Source: Lumbricus rubellus (taxonomy: Eukaryota; Annelida; Clitellata; Crassiclitellata; Lumbricidae). From it: DNA of 64,000 nucleotides. Under the pieces are notes generated by a model. That model saw only the letters and a list, made by a program, of their open reading frames with translations, made no database searches and was not told the origin of the DNA. Numbering within the stretch: position 1 is the first letter of the stretch; each line of letters begins with the position of its first letter. The position numbers and the translations under genes were made by a program. Positions 1-11,475 of this stretch are shown here, in pieces. The stretch is taken from the NCBI GenBank assembly GCA_945859605.1, contig OX243822.1, forward strand, positions 20,949,528 through 21,013,527, in the 5' to 3' direction.

Positions 1-1745
1 AGATGCCGTCTTTTAATCAGATGCCCCGGAAGGAGTCCTTCAGCAGGAGACGACGGCGGCATTGACACCGCTGCTTTGGGGTTGGATCTTATCGAAGAGG
101 ATTCGCCGGCCATATGAAAAGCATAAGATTCCATGATAATTTCCATCGCACCGGATTGTAGGATACAAGTTTTCCTCAGCTAAGAATCTTAAAGGACATG
201 TATTTCGTGCATTATCTTACATCGCCAACGTATAAGCTTACACTTAATCGTAATCGTAATCGTAATCTCATAATTTCTTAAGCACCACTCGAAAGCCAAA
301 CGCAGGGTACCAGCTTATTCACGAGCGATTAATGCATGCTAATTAGTGAATTATAGGCCTACTCTAACATCGTGACGTATCCTATTCCATATATCATCAA
401 ATTTTGAAGTAACTCCATTATATGGACCTTTCGGATTTACGATGGAAACAATAATTATTGAAGGAAGTCTACATTACTCTGTCAACCGTCTTCCAAACAT
501 TGATAGTAGCTGTTACCAGCGCATAGCTTCTATACTCCGTGCACGTGATCTGTGGATTCGAGGGGGCTTAATTGGTCAGAGTGACCAGGACCGGCTCCAG
601 TCTACCATACGCCGCCTTATTCGACTCTAGTTCCTCCCTGAAGATGGGTCTATATACTCCATCCTTTGGGCAGCTATGTTCTGAGGCAGATTCTAAGTTA
701 TTTACTCATGTCCTGGTGGATGGGAGCCATGTGGTGCATGACCTGCTCCCACCCAGGGCTTAAATTGTGGCAGGAGGTCATGGACGGCGTCCAGACACTT
801 ATTTTCAAATCTATATGCCGTCCTGCAACTTATTTGGCCAACACACCTGAAAAGGTGAGGGGCGTCCAGGCACTTCTTTTTTACAGTTTAAGCACTGCTT
901 CCACCGGCGAAAGCTTCCATCTACCGACTGCAAATACGGGCCCAAAATCGCACATTCCATCCGGCAGATGGAATTATGAGAAAAATGTTCATCATTAGAA
1001 TGATAATATACGATCTTGGATTTGGCATGATGTTTTTTTTAAATTTTAATTTGACTGCCAGTATAAGTTCTACGAATTATATGTTTATTGCGGAATTATA
1101 TAGGGCCTATGTTTATATGTGTTTAGGCCTACTGTGTACACCAAAATGCCGTTTACAATTGGTCAAAACAATAAAGTATATTCTGAACCTCATCTTATAA
1201 ATCTTATTTCGAATTGCTTAACATCATGCAGGAACACAGTAATGTTTGTATTACCTATTTGTGCATGCATGTATGCGATACCCCGGTACTATGTTTGTGT
1301 GCTTTATGTAGCCTATGCATGCATGCATAAAAAATTGCATATAGCCTACGTGTAGGCCTACATAGGGTATGCACGAATGTCGCTGCTCAGCATAAGAAAA
1401 TGTCTCAATTAAGCGGTAAGGACTTTCAGTTCCACATTGGACATTGAGATCCGAACCTACGATCAGATGTGAAAGACCAAATAAGTCTCCTTAAAAAACA
1501 ATCAAAAGTTGACCGAAACCGGATCTGCTACATTGACAAGATAGCAGAACGGGTCAAAGGTGACAGAAATCGCCTCATGACTTAAGCCTATTAGGTACAG
1601 GCGTACTGACGCCTGATCACATGCTGGCATCCAAAACGTGCACTTAAAAACCAGCAATGAAAAAACAAACTTAAAAGTAGTAAAGCGGATGTCTATAGCG
1701 CACTTTGTGACGTGACGCAAGTGAGATGGTTGAGTGTTTGTATGT
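1..1745. other. Intergenic sequence, no gene recognised
   Basis: No reading frame here has a recognisable domain or exon structure. The stretch contains several TAGGCCTA-type palindromes (near 353, 1128 and 1355). A segment at about 285-330 resembles one at about 34770-34815 (shared core AGCCAAACGCAGGG), so part of it is dispersed repeat. Confidence 0.5.
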
Positions 1746-1749
1746 AGGC

Positions 1750-1965
1750 TACACTAAAGTCTTGTTATAGCGCCCCTTCAAGCTCTCGCTACTCAGCAGC
1801 GCTCCCGAATGCAGAGCGGACACTGCATCGGAGTTTCACGCCGAAGCGCTGAGCAATTGTGAGTGAAGGACTTGCCCAAGGTCCTTACGCGGCGAGGTGG
1901 TTTCGAACCTCGAACCTTCCGGCTTCAATTAAGGCAACGACGCCACCACTACACCACCGCGCCGT
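1750..1965 (-). repeat. tRNA-derived SINE, copy 1
   Basis: Read on the minus strand, this begins with a GTGGTGTAGTGG box A-like segment, continues through a degenerate box B (GGTTCGAGGTTCGAAACC) and the body GACCTTGGGCAAGTCCTTCA, and ends with the tail GGGAGCGC...GCGCTATAACAAG. The same order of blocks recurs at 16252-16455, 17518-17740 and 22240-22465. Confidence 0.8.
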
Positions 1966-2389
1966 GGTGATATTCTGATATGAAGATTATAATGTTGCTA
2001 GCCTCAAGAAGTTGAATCAGTCGTCCAATCCTTAGGAAATGGAAAATGAATAGTAGGATAGGTGGACGTCTTGCAGGCTGCCAAAAGTTACATTCACTTC
2101 TGTCATTGATTTCACCAATAATAAACGAGGTTCGGAAACACTCTCCATCAATCTTCAAAGTGGGAGAAGTTTAATTTAGCATACGTTAGAAGTAAACTGG
2201 AGCTATAATTCTTCTAATGCAGGTGGAGGTTGGACGCCACCTTAGCTTGCTTGCTTTCTTAATTTCTAACTGAGTAACCTATTTAATTACTTACTCACCT
2301 ACTTACTTCTTTGCTCGTCCTAGAACCGCCAGAGACGTAGTCAAGGAATAACGTCACAACAAAGTTCAGTTATATTACAAGCATAGGCG

Positions 2390-2490
2390 CAACCACCCTA
2401 TGGAACCCACGGGACGCGTCCCCTCCAACTTTTGAGTGGTCCCCTAAGTTTATTATTATGGTCCCCCAACTTTTAGGACGTGATTGCACC
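2390..2490. repeat. Dispersed repeat, copy 1 of 2
   Basis: A segment starting CATAGGCGCAACCACCCTAT and ending TTTTAGGACGTGATTGCAC recurs in direct orientation at 9266-9380. The two copies sit on either side of the FDFT1 coding exons. The C-rich inner blocks differ in length. Confidence 0.75.
2449..2454 (-). terminator. Possible polyadenylation signal for FDFT1
   Basis: AATAAA on the minus strand, about 190 bp downstream of the FDFT1 stop codon. It lies inside a dispersed repeat and no other support is visible. Confidence 0.3.
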
Positions 2491-2640
2491 TATGATTACA
2501 AGACCTTGCCAACATTCGTGAAGAAATATCAAAATCCGAATGAAGATTATAAGCCTACCCCGGTACATAATATATTACATTGAAAACAAACGTTTCATGC
2601 AGCACAACAGAAAAGTAATATTGAGAATCACTCAAATTCG

Positions 2641-2850
2641 TTAGTCGACTGGAAGTAGAGTTTCGGTAAGCGTTGTCCAATAGTGATAAGCAGTGGCCAT
2701 GAGCAGCAGTGCAGATGACAGGTAAATCGGCAGGTAGACGGAAGTGCTTGATCTGTACACCTGTGTGGTATTACATGCACTCATCGCAACTTCTATCGCA
2801 TGGCGAGTGACATGCGCAGAAGGATCAGAGGAGGGAATCCTATTTTCAAT
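2641..2850 (-). CDS. FDFT1: FDFT1 exon 8, C-terminal membrane anchor and stop
   Basis: Acceptor GATTTTCAG. Encodes 69 residues from [14 protein letters not shown] to TETLLPVD, followed by TAA. The hydrophobic run [20 protein letters not shown] corresponds to the ER anchor of the human enzyme. Confidence 0.9.
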   Translation of the reverse strand: MENRIPSSDPSAHVTRHAIEVAMSACNTTQVYRSSTSVYLPIYLSSALLLMATAYHYWTTLTETLLPVD

Positions 2851-5800
2851 CTGAAAATCATGGACAGAATTAAATCAGTGTTAAAACATAATTATGCATG
2901 AAATTCAAGCAAATTAAAATAGCAATCTTATAATTATTTTGCGCTGTACCTCTCTTAGGGCCTCAACAAGCTGTGATTACCTTCAAAATGAACCTTTGAC
3001 AACCCACCGGTCCACCACGAGCACATTTAGGCCTATAACTGTGAGCCTCTCAAAACTACGGGCCCGGGTGTTGCAGGAACCTTAGCACCCACCACAATGC
3101 GGCATGGCCTCTCCCAAAGCGGTTCATCATCACCATCGCATATATGCATGTACGTCAACCATAATCAACAGCACCTGTCAGTTTCAACCGCCATCCTCCT
3201 GTATGCAGTCTCACCCACCTGTTTGAGATAATGCGCAAAGATAGCCTTGACATTGTCCATGTTTGATGACTGCATCATCAGCCGAACTGCTTCACCTTTA
3301 CGAATCTTCACAATTCCACGGAACACCTCTACATTGTTGTAGCATCTCTCCAGTGTTGCCACAGCCATGACCTACACGAACAATCATCAGAAATCAATGG
3401 TGATCAATCATGGCAGTTGTAGCCTCTAAACAAATAGTTGCTTCGTCGTTTCAGCTTTAACTATAATGACGGGCAGCATAGGCGAAGACTTGGTCTAGAA
3501 GTTGGGTAGGACGAACGAGCGGCCGAAGGACAATCGCCGAGCGCGACATTTTTTGGACAGTCCGGAAGGCGCATTACAGCTTCCAGGATTAAGTTGAAGA
3601 GGTATGTAGAGCGCCCACACTGGCCCCACAGCCATGTCATACCCCCCCCCACAGCCGTCCTGAACCATTCGGTCCGTTCCCCGTCTACTCTCACTGCACT
3701 GATCGATTTACTATTATAATAATAATCATATATCTTCCAAGCAGCTTTACCAGCTTCTCCGGAATTCCGAAGTTTCTCAGTACCTGCCAAAGTCCTTCTT
3801 GCCAAACCCAGTCAAATGCATTTAACACGTAATATATTATACATAATTATATCTATACATCTTCGGATATCTTTCGTTTTCCATTCTTGATACATGCCAT
3901 GGTTAAGTTTCACGATCATTGAGAAAAGAAGGGCGACTGATCAGGTCTCTCCCCTATCCTCGGTTCAGATTTAGCCAGGGTTGTTCCCTGTTACCCGGGA
4001 GAGACGACGAGGACGTACTGAACCACCGACCCGAAGATATCCGAAAATAGCACTTAACGGATATGTACATTTGTACAAGGGAGAAGATCAAGGGGGAGAG
4101 ATCGAAGAAAAGATGGATCGACAGTCTCGACACGATAAAAGAGGACTGTGAAACATTGGGAATGTCAATGCAGGAGGCGACGCATGTGGCGCAGGATAGA
4201 AAAGAGTGGACAGATACCATGGGAAAGCGGCCGACGCGTGCTTAAGGCATCGCCGGACGACCATAAGTAAGTAAGTGTGCATACATAAATTTCATGAAAT
4301 CAGTATCAGCATCATTCAAGAATTAAATCACACACTCACTGATGCAGTACAGCATTCATGTCATAATTACTGGAAATAACCAGAGTTAGATATCGCCATT
4401 TAGCTCTGCCTCTGCCTCACCCCTGGAATAGCACCGGGTTTAAAGAGGGATTCTTTCCTAATTCGAGACAGGCACTTCATGACATCTGGAATGTGCAAAA
4501 GTGCGTTTGTGATTAATTCGTTTAAGCATCTGATGGCATCGTCCATCCTCTCTGGTTCAGAAAGTTCAATCAATTTCCTGGCATATTTGCCCCAAACCTG
4601 TAAACAGTAAACAAAACGTCAATGCTTCAGAACGCTTTGAACTCCATGCATTGCTTCAAGGTATGATGAACATAGCTCAGTTCCGTATAGGCGCATCTGA
4701 TGAGTCTATATGGAAAGGCGCTACATAAAGTGAATGCAAGTAGGTTACGCTGATTACGCATCGTATACATATGGACGTATATCGATGGAGACTTTCCTGG
4801 TTAACTATAGCAGATGAACCCTTCGTTCTGAATAACGTTTACAGCAGCTGGGTTATCGTATGTTGCATTTATGCTGGATACAAAAAGCGCTATATCAATT
4901 TCGCAGACAAATGCAGAGTTATCGATGTATGCATATATCATCATGTTTATATAAGATTCTGGACCCTATATTACAGTATTTCTTTCTTGGCTATTCTCAA
5001 AGGTGATCGATGCTGGGTGGGCCATAAAAAGGACCCCTACGGTTTTGCCAATATCTTGGCCAGAAGTAAGAATTTCCGAATAAAATTTTACAGGCTTGAA
5101 TACAAATCATACACATGACGGCCAGATTTCATCAAAATATTTCAAAAGTTATATCACTTTTAGGGAGACCACTCAAAGTTTTTTACGTAGAGGAGACTTT
5201 TTATGGCCCACCCTGTTCTAGACCTTGGTTCGTTTTAAATTCATTATGTGTAGAAAGAGTTTCTTAGACTATGTGTAGGCCTACACTACAGTTTGGTCAG
5301 ACTGGGATTGAATCATGCATTAAGATTATTTTTTTTAGATAACTCGATCACCTCTTTCGGCCAGTAATGACACCCCTTCATAACATCATCAAGGTAGTCC
5401 CGGATGATATTCGTCTTCTGAAGGAAAATCGCCACTGAGTTGGAAAGATTCGAGACGTCGCCCACCATGATGTACATGTACTCCAAGTCTGGGGCTGAGA
5501 CCAGCTGCGAAAGACCAATGCCAACGAGTCCAGCAACGTAGTGACAATACTGCAAAACATCATACATGACCAATGAGATGCAGACGCAGCAGACGTACAT
5601 GGGGCTGTTGGCATCTGGCAAGCTGTTGTACTATGTTGTATATATATCATATATACAATATAATATAGTATAATATATATATATATATATACAATATAAT
5701 AGTATATCATAGTAGTATAATAATAATATATTATATACTATACAATATATATTATATATTATAAGTATGCCTACAATAAATATTATATAATATTATATAT

Positions 5801-8664
5801 ATATATATATTATATTATATATACTATATTATATATATTATATATTATTATATTATTATTATATATAATATTATATATATTATATATATTATATTATATA
5901 TAATATTATATAATATATACAATATGATACAACAGCTTGGCAGATGCCAACAGTGCCCATGCACATGTACAAAGACACGCATATAATAATATTATCAAAT
6001 TATAAATAAGTCTAAACTTTACTTACTTTAGAATTTGTGGCTGTAGGAGATGCAAGCTCGTTGGTTAAAGTGGTTTGGGTGAGCAGTGGGAACGACGAAT
6101 ATGACAGTGTGAGCAGTGGGAACGACGAATATGACATTGTGAGCAGTGGGAACGCTGAGTAACAGTTCTATTGGACCGCATGTGTTTTCAGGGCAGGAGC
6201 GCATACAGAAATTTTCGAAAGGGGAATTTGGTCATCAAATTTTTCGGCCAAAGACCATCGAAAAAATTTCGTTGATCTTTGGCCGAAAACTTTGATTACT
6301 TTTTTTAGATATCTCGCCGAAATGTCTTGAAAATATACAAAATTTCCCCGCCGAAATATCTGGCGACCTTTTTAGTCATTTAATCGACGAAATCTGTTCG
6401 CATCCTACTTTTCCCGCTGCACTGATCGAAAGCTTGTTGAAACTTGATGGGGAGACCACGTCCCATGCGCATTTCTGATCATAGGGGTCGTGGCCAGATT
6501 GGCCCGCCCTGGATCCTTCCCTGTTTCAGGGTTCCATGCATGGTGAGCAGTGAGAACGCAAGCTAAGAATTTCGAGAGCAGTGTGAACGCCGTTCCCATC
6601 CATTTAAACCCTGGCAGAACTGGTTAGACAAAGTTGCGGAATCGGGGTTCAACTTTGCAGGCAGTGTGTTATGAGTCACGGTACATTGGGTACAAGCGAA
6701 AGACCTATGCATCAACAGTAAAAGTCTCGGAGATTTTATCGAGATGAACGAGGAGGATGCACCATTTTATAACCATCAACACTGCAGCCAACCTACCACG
6801 TCCCACCACTAACTTTTAAATGGAACAGACAATGTGCACAAGCCTGTGCACAGTGTGCAGCCAGTATATTAAGTGAGACGTGACTTGTAGCCTGCAGCCA
6901 TCTCCTTAAACAGGCATTACAGTACTGTGAATGAAACCTTACCTCATCCCAATCTTGAATAGAATCAAGAGACTTGGTTAGATAGACTTTCATTCCGTTT
7001 CCCGTCTGTCGACAGACATCAGAGATGGCATCTTGAAATATGGGTTTCAGAAGACGAAACTGCGAAGATATCTGAAAACACCAGCAGCATAGCATCATCG
7101 GAGTTGCAACTAAATCAGTGCAGCAACACATCGTGCAAATGAGGAGTTCAGTCTGGCAATCGTGCAACATGCTCTTTAATATTTCAACAAATTACGATGT
7201 TTTAAATTCAAGCATTACAGGATTCAAAGTTAAATAAACTCCAGCCTCAATTTCCAGTAGAGTCCAGCTTGGAGTAACCCTACAAAAAATTCACAGCGTG
7301 GAATGGACCACCATAATAATTATTATGGTTTTAACTGACCGTTGTAAAGTCCTCGAGAACAATTCGATCCTTGTCTTTGCTCTTTGTGTAATTCCAGTTT
7401 GGATCCTCGAGGAAAGTGTAGAACTTCTCCAACAGTATCACCTTCTCATCGTATGGAATCGCCATATCATCTTCCACCGTGTCGAGAGCTCTTAAGACCA
7501 GATAGAAAATGCAGACTGCATCTCTAAAAAACACACGATGAAGCATGACAACAATGGAATAAACTAAGGAATTAATAAAACAGCAATCATATTAAAATTA
7601 TATGTTATTAGTCTCTCGATACATCACTTTGTGAACGAGAAAATAAGATTGTCGTCGCAAAAATAAAGTCTTGCCTAGGCCTAGGTTTTGACATCTAGGC
7701 TACCTACCAATAGCTTCATCGTTAACCTTTTGAACGCTGGAATGAAGCGAGCTGCAATAGTTGAGAAGGCTGGAGAAGAGGAGGCATTGGTAAACAAATC
7801 ACGATAGAACAGGGAATGTGGCTTCTAATATTCTACGGCTCTCATGCAAATTGTAGTTGGCAGACTTGAATGGAAGATCAATGTTTCTGTTGAGTTTATA
7901 TATAAACATGTTCGTCTGAACACAATGGAAACAAGAAATTATAAGTGACATGGATTCAAATGGGATTTACAAACCTCAATTCTTCGTCGAGTGTTCGAAT
8001 AACAGCAGCAAGACTTCGACTGGTTTTGTCGAGGTATTCGTAGCATTTCTTTAGTTGAGAAGACATACAGTTCTATAAACGCATACAATGTGCTCAAGCA
8101 ATAATAGTTATATTACACGTAATCGTTATTGTCCAAATAGCTCTTACACGCGAGTCCGCGTTACTCAGTTTTGACTAGGTTTTTAAGAAACGTCTTTCAA
8201 TGTACATAGTATATAGGTTCTTGATTATTACGAAGTCAAACAAGGACTTCATTCTTCATTAGAGTCTACTGTAACAGTCTCCATCCGCTATCCCATCCTT
8301 GTATTAACTTTAGCTGTCGATGGTGCTGTCATGCGCGAAGACTTAGGGGGCAGAGGGAACGGTTCCCCGCAATGTTTGAGGTGTGGGCACGGGGATGCTT
8401 ATATCCTTCCAACATTTAAGAAATATTCATAAATATGACATTGGAAAATTCTGGCAAAAAACCGTCTACCCAGATACTAAAGTAGGCTAATCTAGAAGTA
8501 TCATATGGGACTATAAGGGACCAGAACATCGCGTCTCGGCGATCGTCTTTCGGCCGCTCGTTCATCCCTCAACTTCTGGACCAAGTCCCCGCCTATCGGT
8601 GCTGCGAGCCTGCGAGGTGTCAGGTCTTCAGGAACATAGGTAGCCCGTAGTCGTGTGTGTATGT

Positions 8665-8737
<73 letters not shown>

Positions 8738-8814
8738 TGTGTGGGTGTGGGTGTGGGTGTGTGTGTGTGAGTGCTTGTGTGTGCGTTTTATTTTGTATGT
8801 GTGTCTGTGTGTGT

Positions 8815-8865
<51 letters not shown>

Positions 8866-9559
8866 TGCTTGTGTGTGCGTTTTAGTTTGTATTTGTGTGT
8901 GAGTGCTTGTGTGTGCGTTTTAGTTTGTATTTGTGTGTGTGTGAGTGTGTGTGTGTGTGTTTGTGTGTGTGCGCACGCGCGTGTGTGTAGGCTATAGTTC
9001 GAAATGGGTGATGTTGCTTCAATAGTTCATCGGAGTACTTCAGCAGGTCGAAGAAATTAGACGAAAAGATCACAATTAAACCTCAAAAGAAGTTTCTGCA
9101 TGTCATAAGGCCGGTGTCACGTAACAGAGTCTCCCCTCGCCCAAACGTTTCCACCGGAGACTCTATATCAGCAAGGAGAGACGGTTTGGATCGAGGGGAC
9201 TTTATTTCACACCGGTTAATAATAAAATTATATAGGCAGTTCGTCAAAATAATACCTGCCGAGAGCATAGGCGCAACCACCCTATGGGACCCACGGGACG
9301 CGTCCCCCCCCAACTTTTGAGTGGTCCCCTAACTTCATTATTATGGTCCCCCCCCCCGAACTTTTAGGACGTGATTGCACATATGGCCGAGAGTTATGGC
9401 GACGCCGACGTGCTCAACTTGCTTTTGTTCAAGTTTTTCTACATGCAATTTACTTACCGATCTCTTGTTGCTGGTCAGGGCTTTGCCTCTCGTTCCAAGC
9501 TTGTATCTCAGCAGGGCATAAACTTCTTCAGGGTGTTTCCAAGACTTCAGTAGCTCCAT
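2641..9559 (-). CDS. FDFT1: Squalene synthase (farnesyl-diphosphate farnesyltransferase), complete 8-exon gene
   Basis: Squalene synthase joins two farnesyl diphosphates through presqualene diphosphate to give squalene, the first committed step of sterol synthesis, on the ER membrane. Eight exons on the minus strand (9559-9458, 8072-7975, 7523-7340, 7071-6943, 5549-5352, 4597-4421, 3371-3219, 2850-2641) join in frame to 1251 nt, which is 416 aa plus stop against 417 aa in human. Visible hallmarks are the first Asp-rich motif DTVEDD (exon 3), the HYVAGLVG segment with the catalytic Tyr (exon 5), the second Asp-rich motif RDYLDD (exon 5) and a C-terminal hydrophobic anchor (exon 8). The ATG at 9559 is chosen because the product then begins [12 protein letters not shown], in register with the human start. 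One oddity is the usually invariant NFCAIPQ segment, which here reads KPGAIPG. Two in-frame ATGs upstream are unlikely starts. Confidence 0.93.
3219..3371 (-). CDS. FDFT1: FDFT1 exon 7
   Basis: Acceptor CGTGTAG. Encodes 51 residues, [20 protein letters not shown], then [13 protein letters not shown], ending HYLKQ. Donor CAG|GTGGGT, phase 0. Confidence 0.93.
3470..3555. repeat. Dispersed repeat inverted relative to 8522-8606
   Basis: The minus strand contains CGGCGATTGTCCTTCGGCCG and AACTTCTAGACCAAGTC. Near-identical sequence lies on the plus strand at about 8535-8600, so FDFT1 introns/flanks carry an inverted pair about 5 kb apart. Confidence 0.6.
4063..4250 (+). mobile_element. Non-LTR retrotransposon ORF2 C-terminal fragment
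   Basis: Reads [20 protein letters not shown] then [20 protein letters not shown], the typical C-terminus of RTE/jockey-like endonuclease-reverse transcriptases. It lies antisense in FDFT1 intron 6 and ends in a short TAAG-repeat tail. Only the 3' end is present, as expected from 5' truncation. Confidence 0.7.
4421..4597 (-). CDS. FDFT1: FDFT1 exon 6, non-canonical NFCAIPQ segment
   Basis: Acceptor TGTTTACAG. Encodes [20 protein letters not shown] through [20 protein letters not shown] to [17 protein letters not shown]. The donor GGG|GTGAGG is in phase 0. The family normally has SVFNFCAIPQ at the end of this exon. Confidence 0.85.
5352..5549 (-). CDS. FDFT1: FDFT1 exon 5, catalytic Tyr and second Asp-rich motif
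   Basis: Acceptor TTTTGCAG. Encodes [30 protein letters not shown] and YWPKE. It holds the Tyr of HYVAG and both Asp residues of the second motif. The donor GAG|GTGATC is weak but exon 6 continues the family alignment exactly (VWGKY). Confidence 0.92.
5636..5935. repeat. AT-rich (TA/ATAT) simple repeat
   Basis: About 300 bp of almost pure A/T with many TATATA and TATTATA runs, in FDFT1 intron 4. Both ends adjoin similar unique sequence (GTTGGCATCTGGCAAGCTGT and, inverted, ACAGCTTGGCAGATGCCAAC), so the block is flanked by inverted copies. Confidence 0.9.
6190..6412. mobile_element. Probable short MITE-like element
   Basis: The left end GGCAGGAGCGCATACAGAAA and the complement of the right end (GTAGGATGCGAACAGATTT) form an imperfect inverted repeat. 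The interior has the TTTCGGCCAAAGACCA / TTTGGCCGAAAA type of sequence seen in other short elements here. No clear target-site duplication was found. Confidence 0.4.
6943..7071 (-). CDS. FDFT1: FDFT1 exon 4
   Basis: Acceptor GTTTTCAG. Encodes 43 residues, [20 protein letters not shown] to QDWDE. Donor GAG|GTAAGG, phase 0. Confidence 0.92.
7340..7523 (-). CDS. FDFT1: FDFT1 exon 3, first Asp-rich motif
   Basis: Acceptor TTTTTTAG. Encodes [20 protein letters not shown] and continues to [14 protein letters not shown] is the first diphosphate/Mg-binding motif. Donor ACG|GTCAGT, phase 0. Confidence 0.95.
7975..8072 (-). CDS. FDFT1: FDFT1 exon 2
   Basis: Acceptor TTTATAG, then codons for [14 protein letters not shown]...VIRTLDEEL, matching the family's CYKYLNQTSRSFAAVIQAL region. 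The donor AG|GTTTGT is in phase 2. Exon 2 supplies two bases of the Arg codon completed by exon 3. Confidence 0.9.
8651..8990. repeat. (TG)n microsatellite
   Basis: About 340 bp of TG dinucleotides with periodic TTTTAGTTTGTAT and GAGTGCTTG interruptions that repeat about every 60 bp, so a higher-order repeat is superimposed. It sits in FDFT1 intron 1. Confidence 0.95.
9266..9380. repeat. Dispersed repeat, copy 2 of 2
   Basis: Direct copy of 2390-2490 (CATAGGCGCAACCACCCTAT ... GGACGTGATTGCAC), here in FDFT1 intron 1, immediately 3' of exon 1. Confidence 0.75.
9458..9559 (-). CDS. FDFT1: FDFT1 exon 1 (start codon)
   Basis: Encodes 34 residues from [20 protein letters not shown] to NKRS. It ends in phase 0 at a strong donor (TCG|GTAAGT). 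Confidence 0.88.
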
Positions 9560-10644
9560 CGATCGAAAGATTGATCTGATCACTTCCGGGAAGTATATAA
9601 TATATGAAAGAAAAGATAAAATCTGATTGAAATAACTATACCTGATCTGACCCGACAAATCTGTGCTCACTTTCTTCCACTATATATTTCTACAACTATA
9701 CTGTATTGTTTGATGTCGAAACCGCATTGTCATGGATTTAAACTTGGTTGGATATTATCTTTGAGCGCAGTGTTGGACCGTAGTGTAGGGCCTACCACAA
9801 GCGTTTGACTTGTCGGCTTAAGTGTAGCGCAAGAGTTCACTGCAGCTAAACGCCTGTAGCCGAACATCCCATGCGGCACACGCAGGCCCGCCGAGAGGGC
9901 GGCAAGGAGGGTCAAATGCCCAGGGGGCCGGCGACTTTTCGGGGGCCCGGCGGCCTGCACTTATAATAATTATTTCTATTATTTTATTATTATTTATTAT
10001 ATTATTAATATTATTAGGCCTATATTATTATTTGTAGAATTAAAGAATTTTGCGCGAAAGTGCGTAACGGGAAAGTCGACTCATAATAAATCCTAAACAA
10101 ATAAGTCTTCAGGTTTATCATCACGAGTGATAATTAGATCGATGATGTTCGCGTGAAGTCCGGAAATTTATACAATTTACTCGTAGGTTAATCACTCCTA
10201 TTATAGGCTTACGTTTAGGCTACCTGAATGGTCTTGCGCTTGCAACTGTTGCATTCGAATTCGATTTTCCAAAATCGTTGAACTACGAGGATATTGCAAA
10301 CGATTTTTGCTGCAGTTATGCCTAAATCCAGAAAAGTTGCGTTTTCATTTCCATAAAGTAGAAATTTTTTCTTGATATCAAGAACTGATAAAAATCATAA
10401 ATAGGGCTTATCTATTTAGATATACATGCACGTTAGGCTATAATATAGTCTGTCTTGCTTCGTGAAAGATTGTTGAATATTATAGGCCTATTAGCCTATA
10501 ATATACCGGTAGGCCATACTTTTAATTTGCTTGAACTTGCAGACAGATCTTTCAGCTTCGGCGACAGTCGCGCACGTCTTGATGGCAGAGTACAAACATC
10601 AAATTCAAGTTTTTCTACAGTTTCTTTAATTATTTCGGTATTTT

Positions 10645-11475
10645 CAGGCCCGGATTAACCACGGTGCTGATTATGCTGCAGCACAGGGCCCCAAGCTTCG
10701 GTGGGGCCCCCAAATTGCAAAAGTAAAAAATAAATAAAGTGAGAATTTAGGAAAGAAACGGTGCAAATTGCAATGACTTATGCATAGCAAAATTAGCAAT
10801 CATAAGTTCAAGCAAATGACTAAAAAATCATCAATTTTTCGGACGGCGAATTGATGAAATTTTCCCGAGATTTTGCCCGTCAATTTTTAGCCCCAAAAGA
10901 TCGGATATCCTCCCGGTCAGCGTGTATTCACCTCAAAATTTACCAGTAGGGCCTACAGCTTTGGGGCTAAGCCCTCAAGAAGATCCAAAGTCATATTTTT
11001 ACCACAAAAATGGCATCTTTTCCCGGGCTTAGCCCCCACCCAGAAGGTCCAGACTCGAAAATATATGTGAGGAAAATGTGTTTTTTTCACGAACCGAAAG
11101 TTCTAAAAATAGGTCAATTTTTTGCGGAGAAACTCTATGGTTTTATGAGATTCCGACCTCATGACTAAAAAAATGTTATCAACTTTTTGTGCCGAGAAAA
11201 AAATTTCAACGCCGCTCGCTATGGACTAAGTTTCCGCCCCAACCTAAGCCCATGTTTTTATTCCCTCCCCACCCCAAGAACGGAAACCAAACTCCGCCCA
11301 TGATGTCAGTGCGTGAGGAGTGAGCTCGTGACAATTGTTCTATCTACTTCTTATGTGCTGTAAAGTATAACAAATTATGTTTCGGGTTATTGTAGCCTAT
11401 ATCTACCTGGCATCTTAAAATTGTAAGGGGCCCCGTCATTCGATCAGCACAGGGCCCCCAAAACTGTAGATCCTG
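10645..11475. mobile_element. Composite repeat with hAT-like ends, internally interrupted
   Basis: The left end is CAGGCCCGGATTAACCACGG, followed by GCAGCACAGGGCCCC. The right end contains ATCAGCACAGGGCCCCC and GATCCTGGCCTGGG, an inverted match. Between them lies unrelated MITE-like sequence ending at about 11302 with a TTGGTTTCCG-type end also seen at 14025. No exact boundaries or target duplication could be defined. Confidence 0.45.

Noticed and set aside
8653..8997. Long Cys/Val open frame
   Set aside because: Pure translation of the TG microsatellite.
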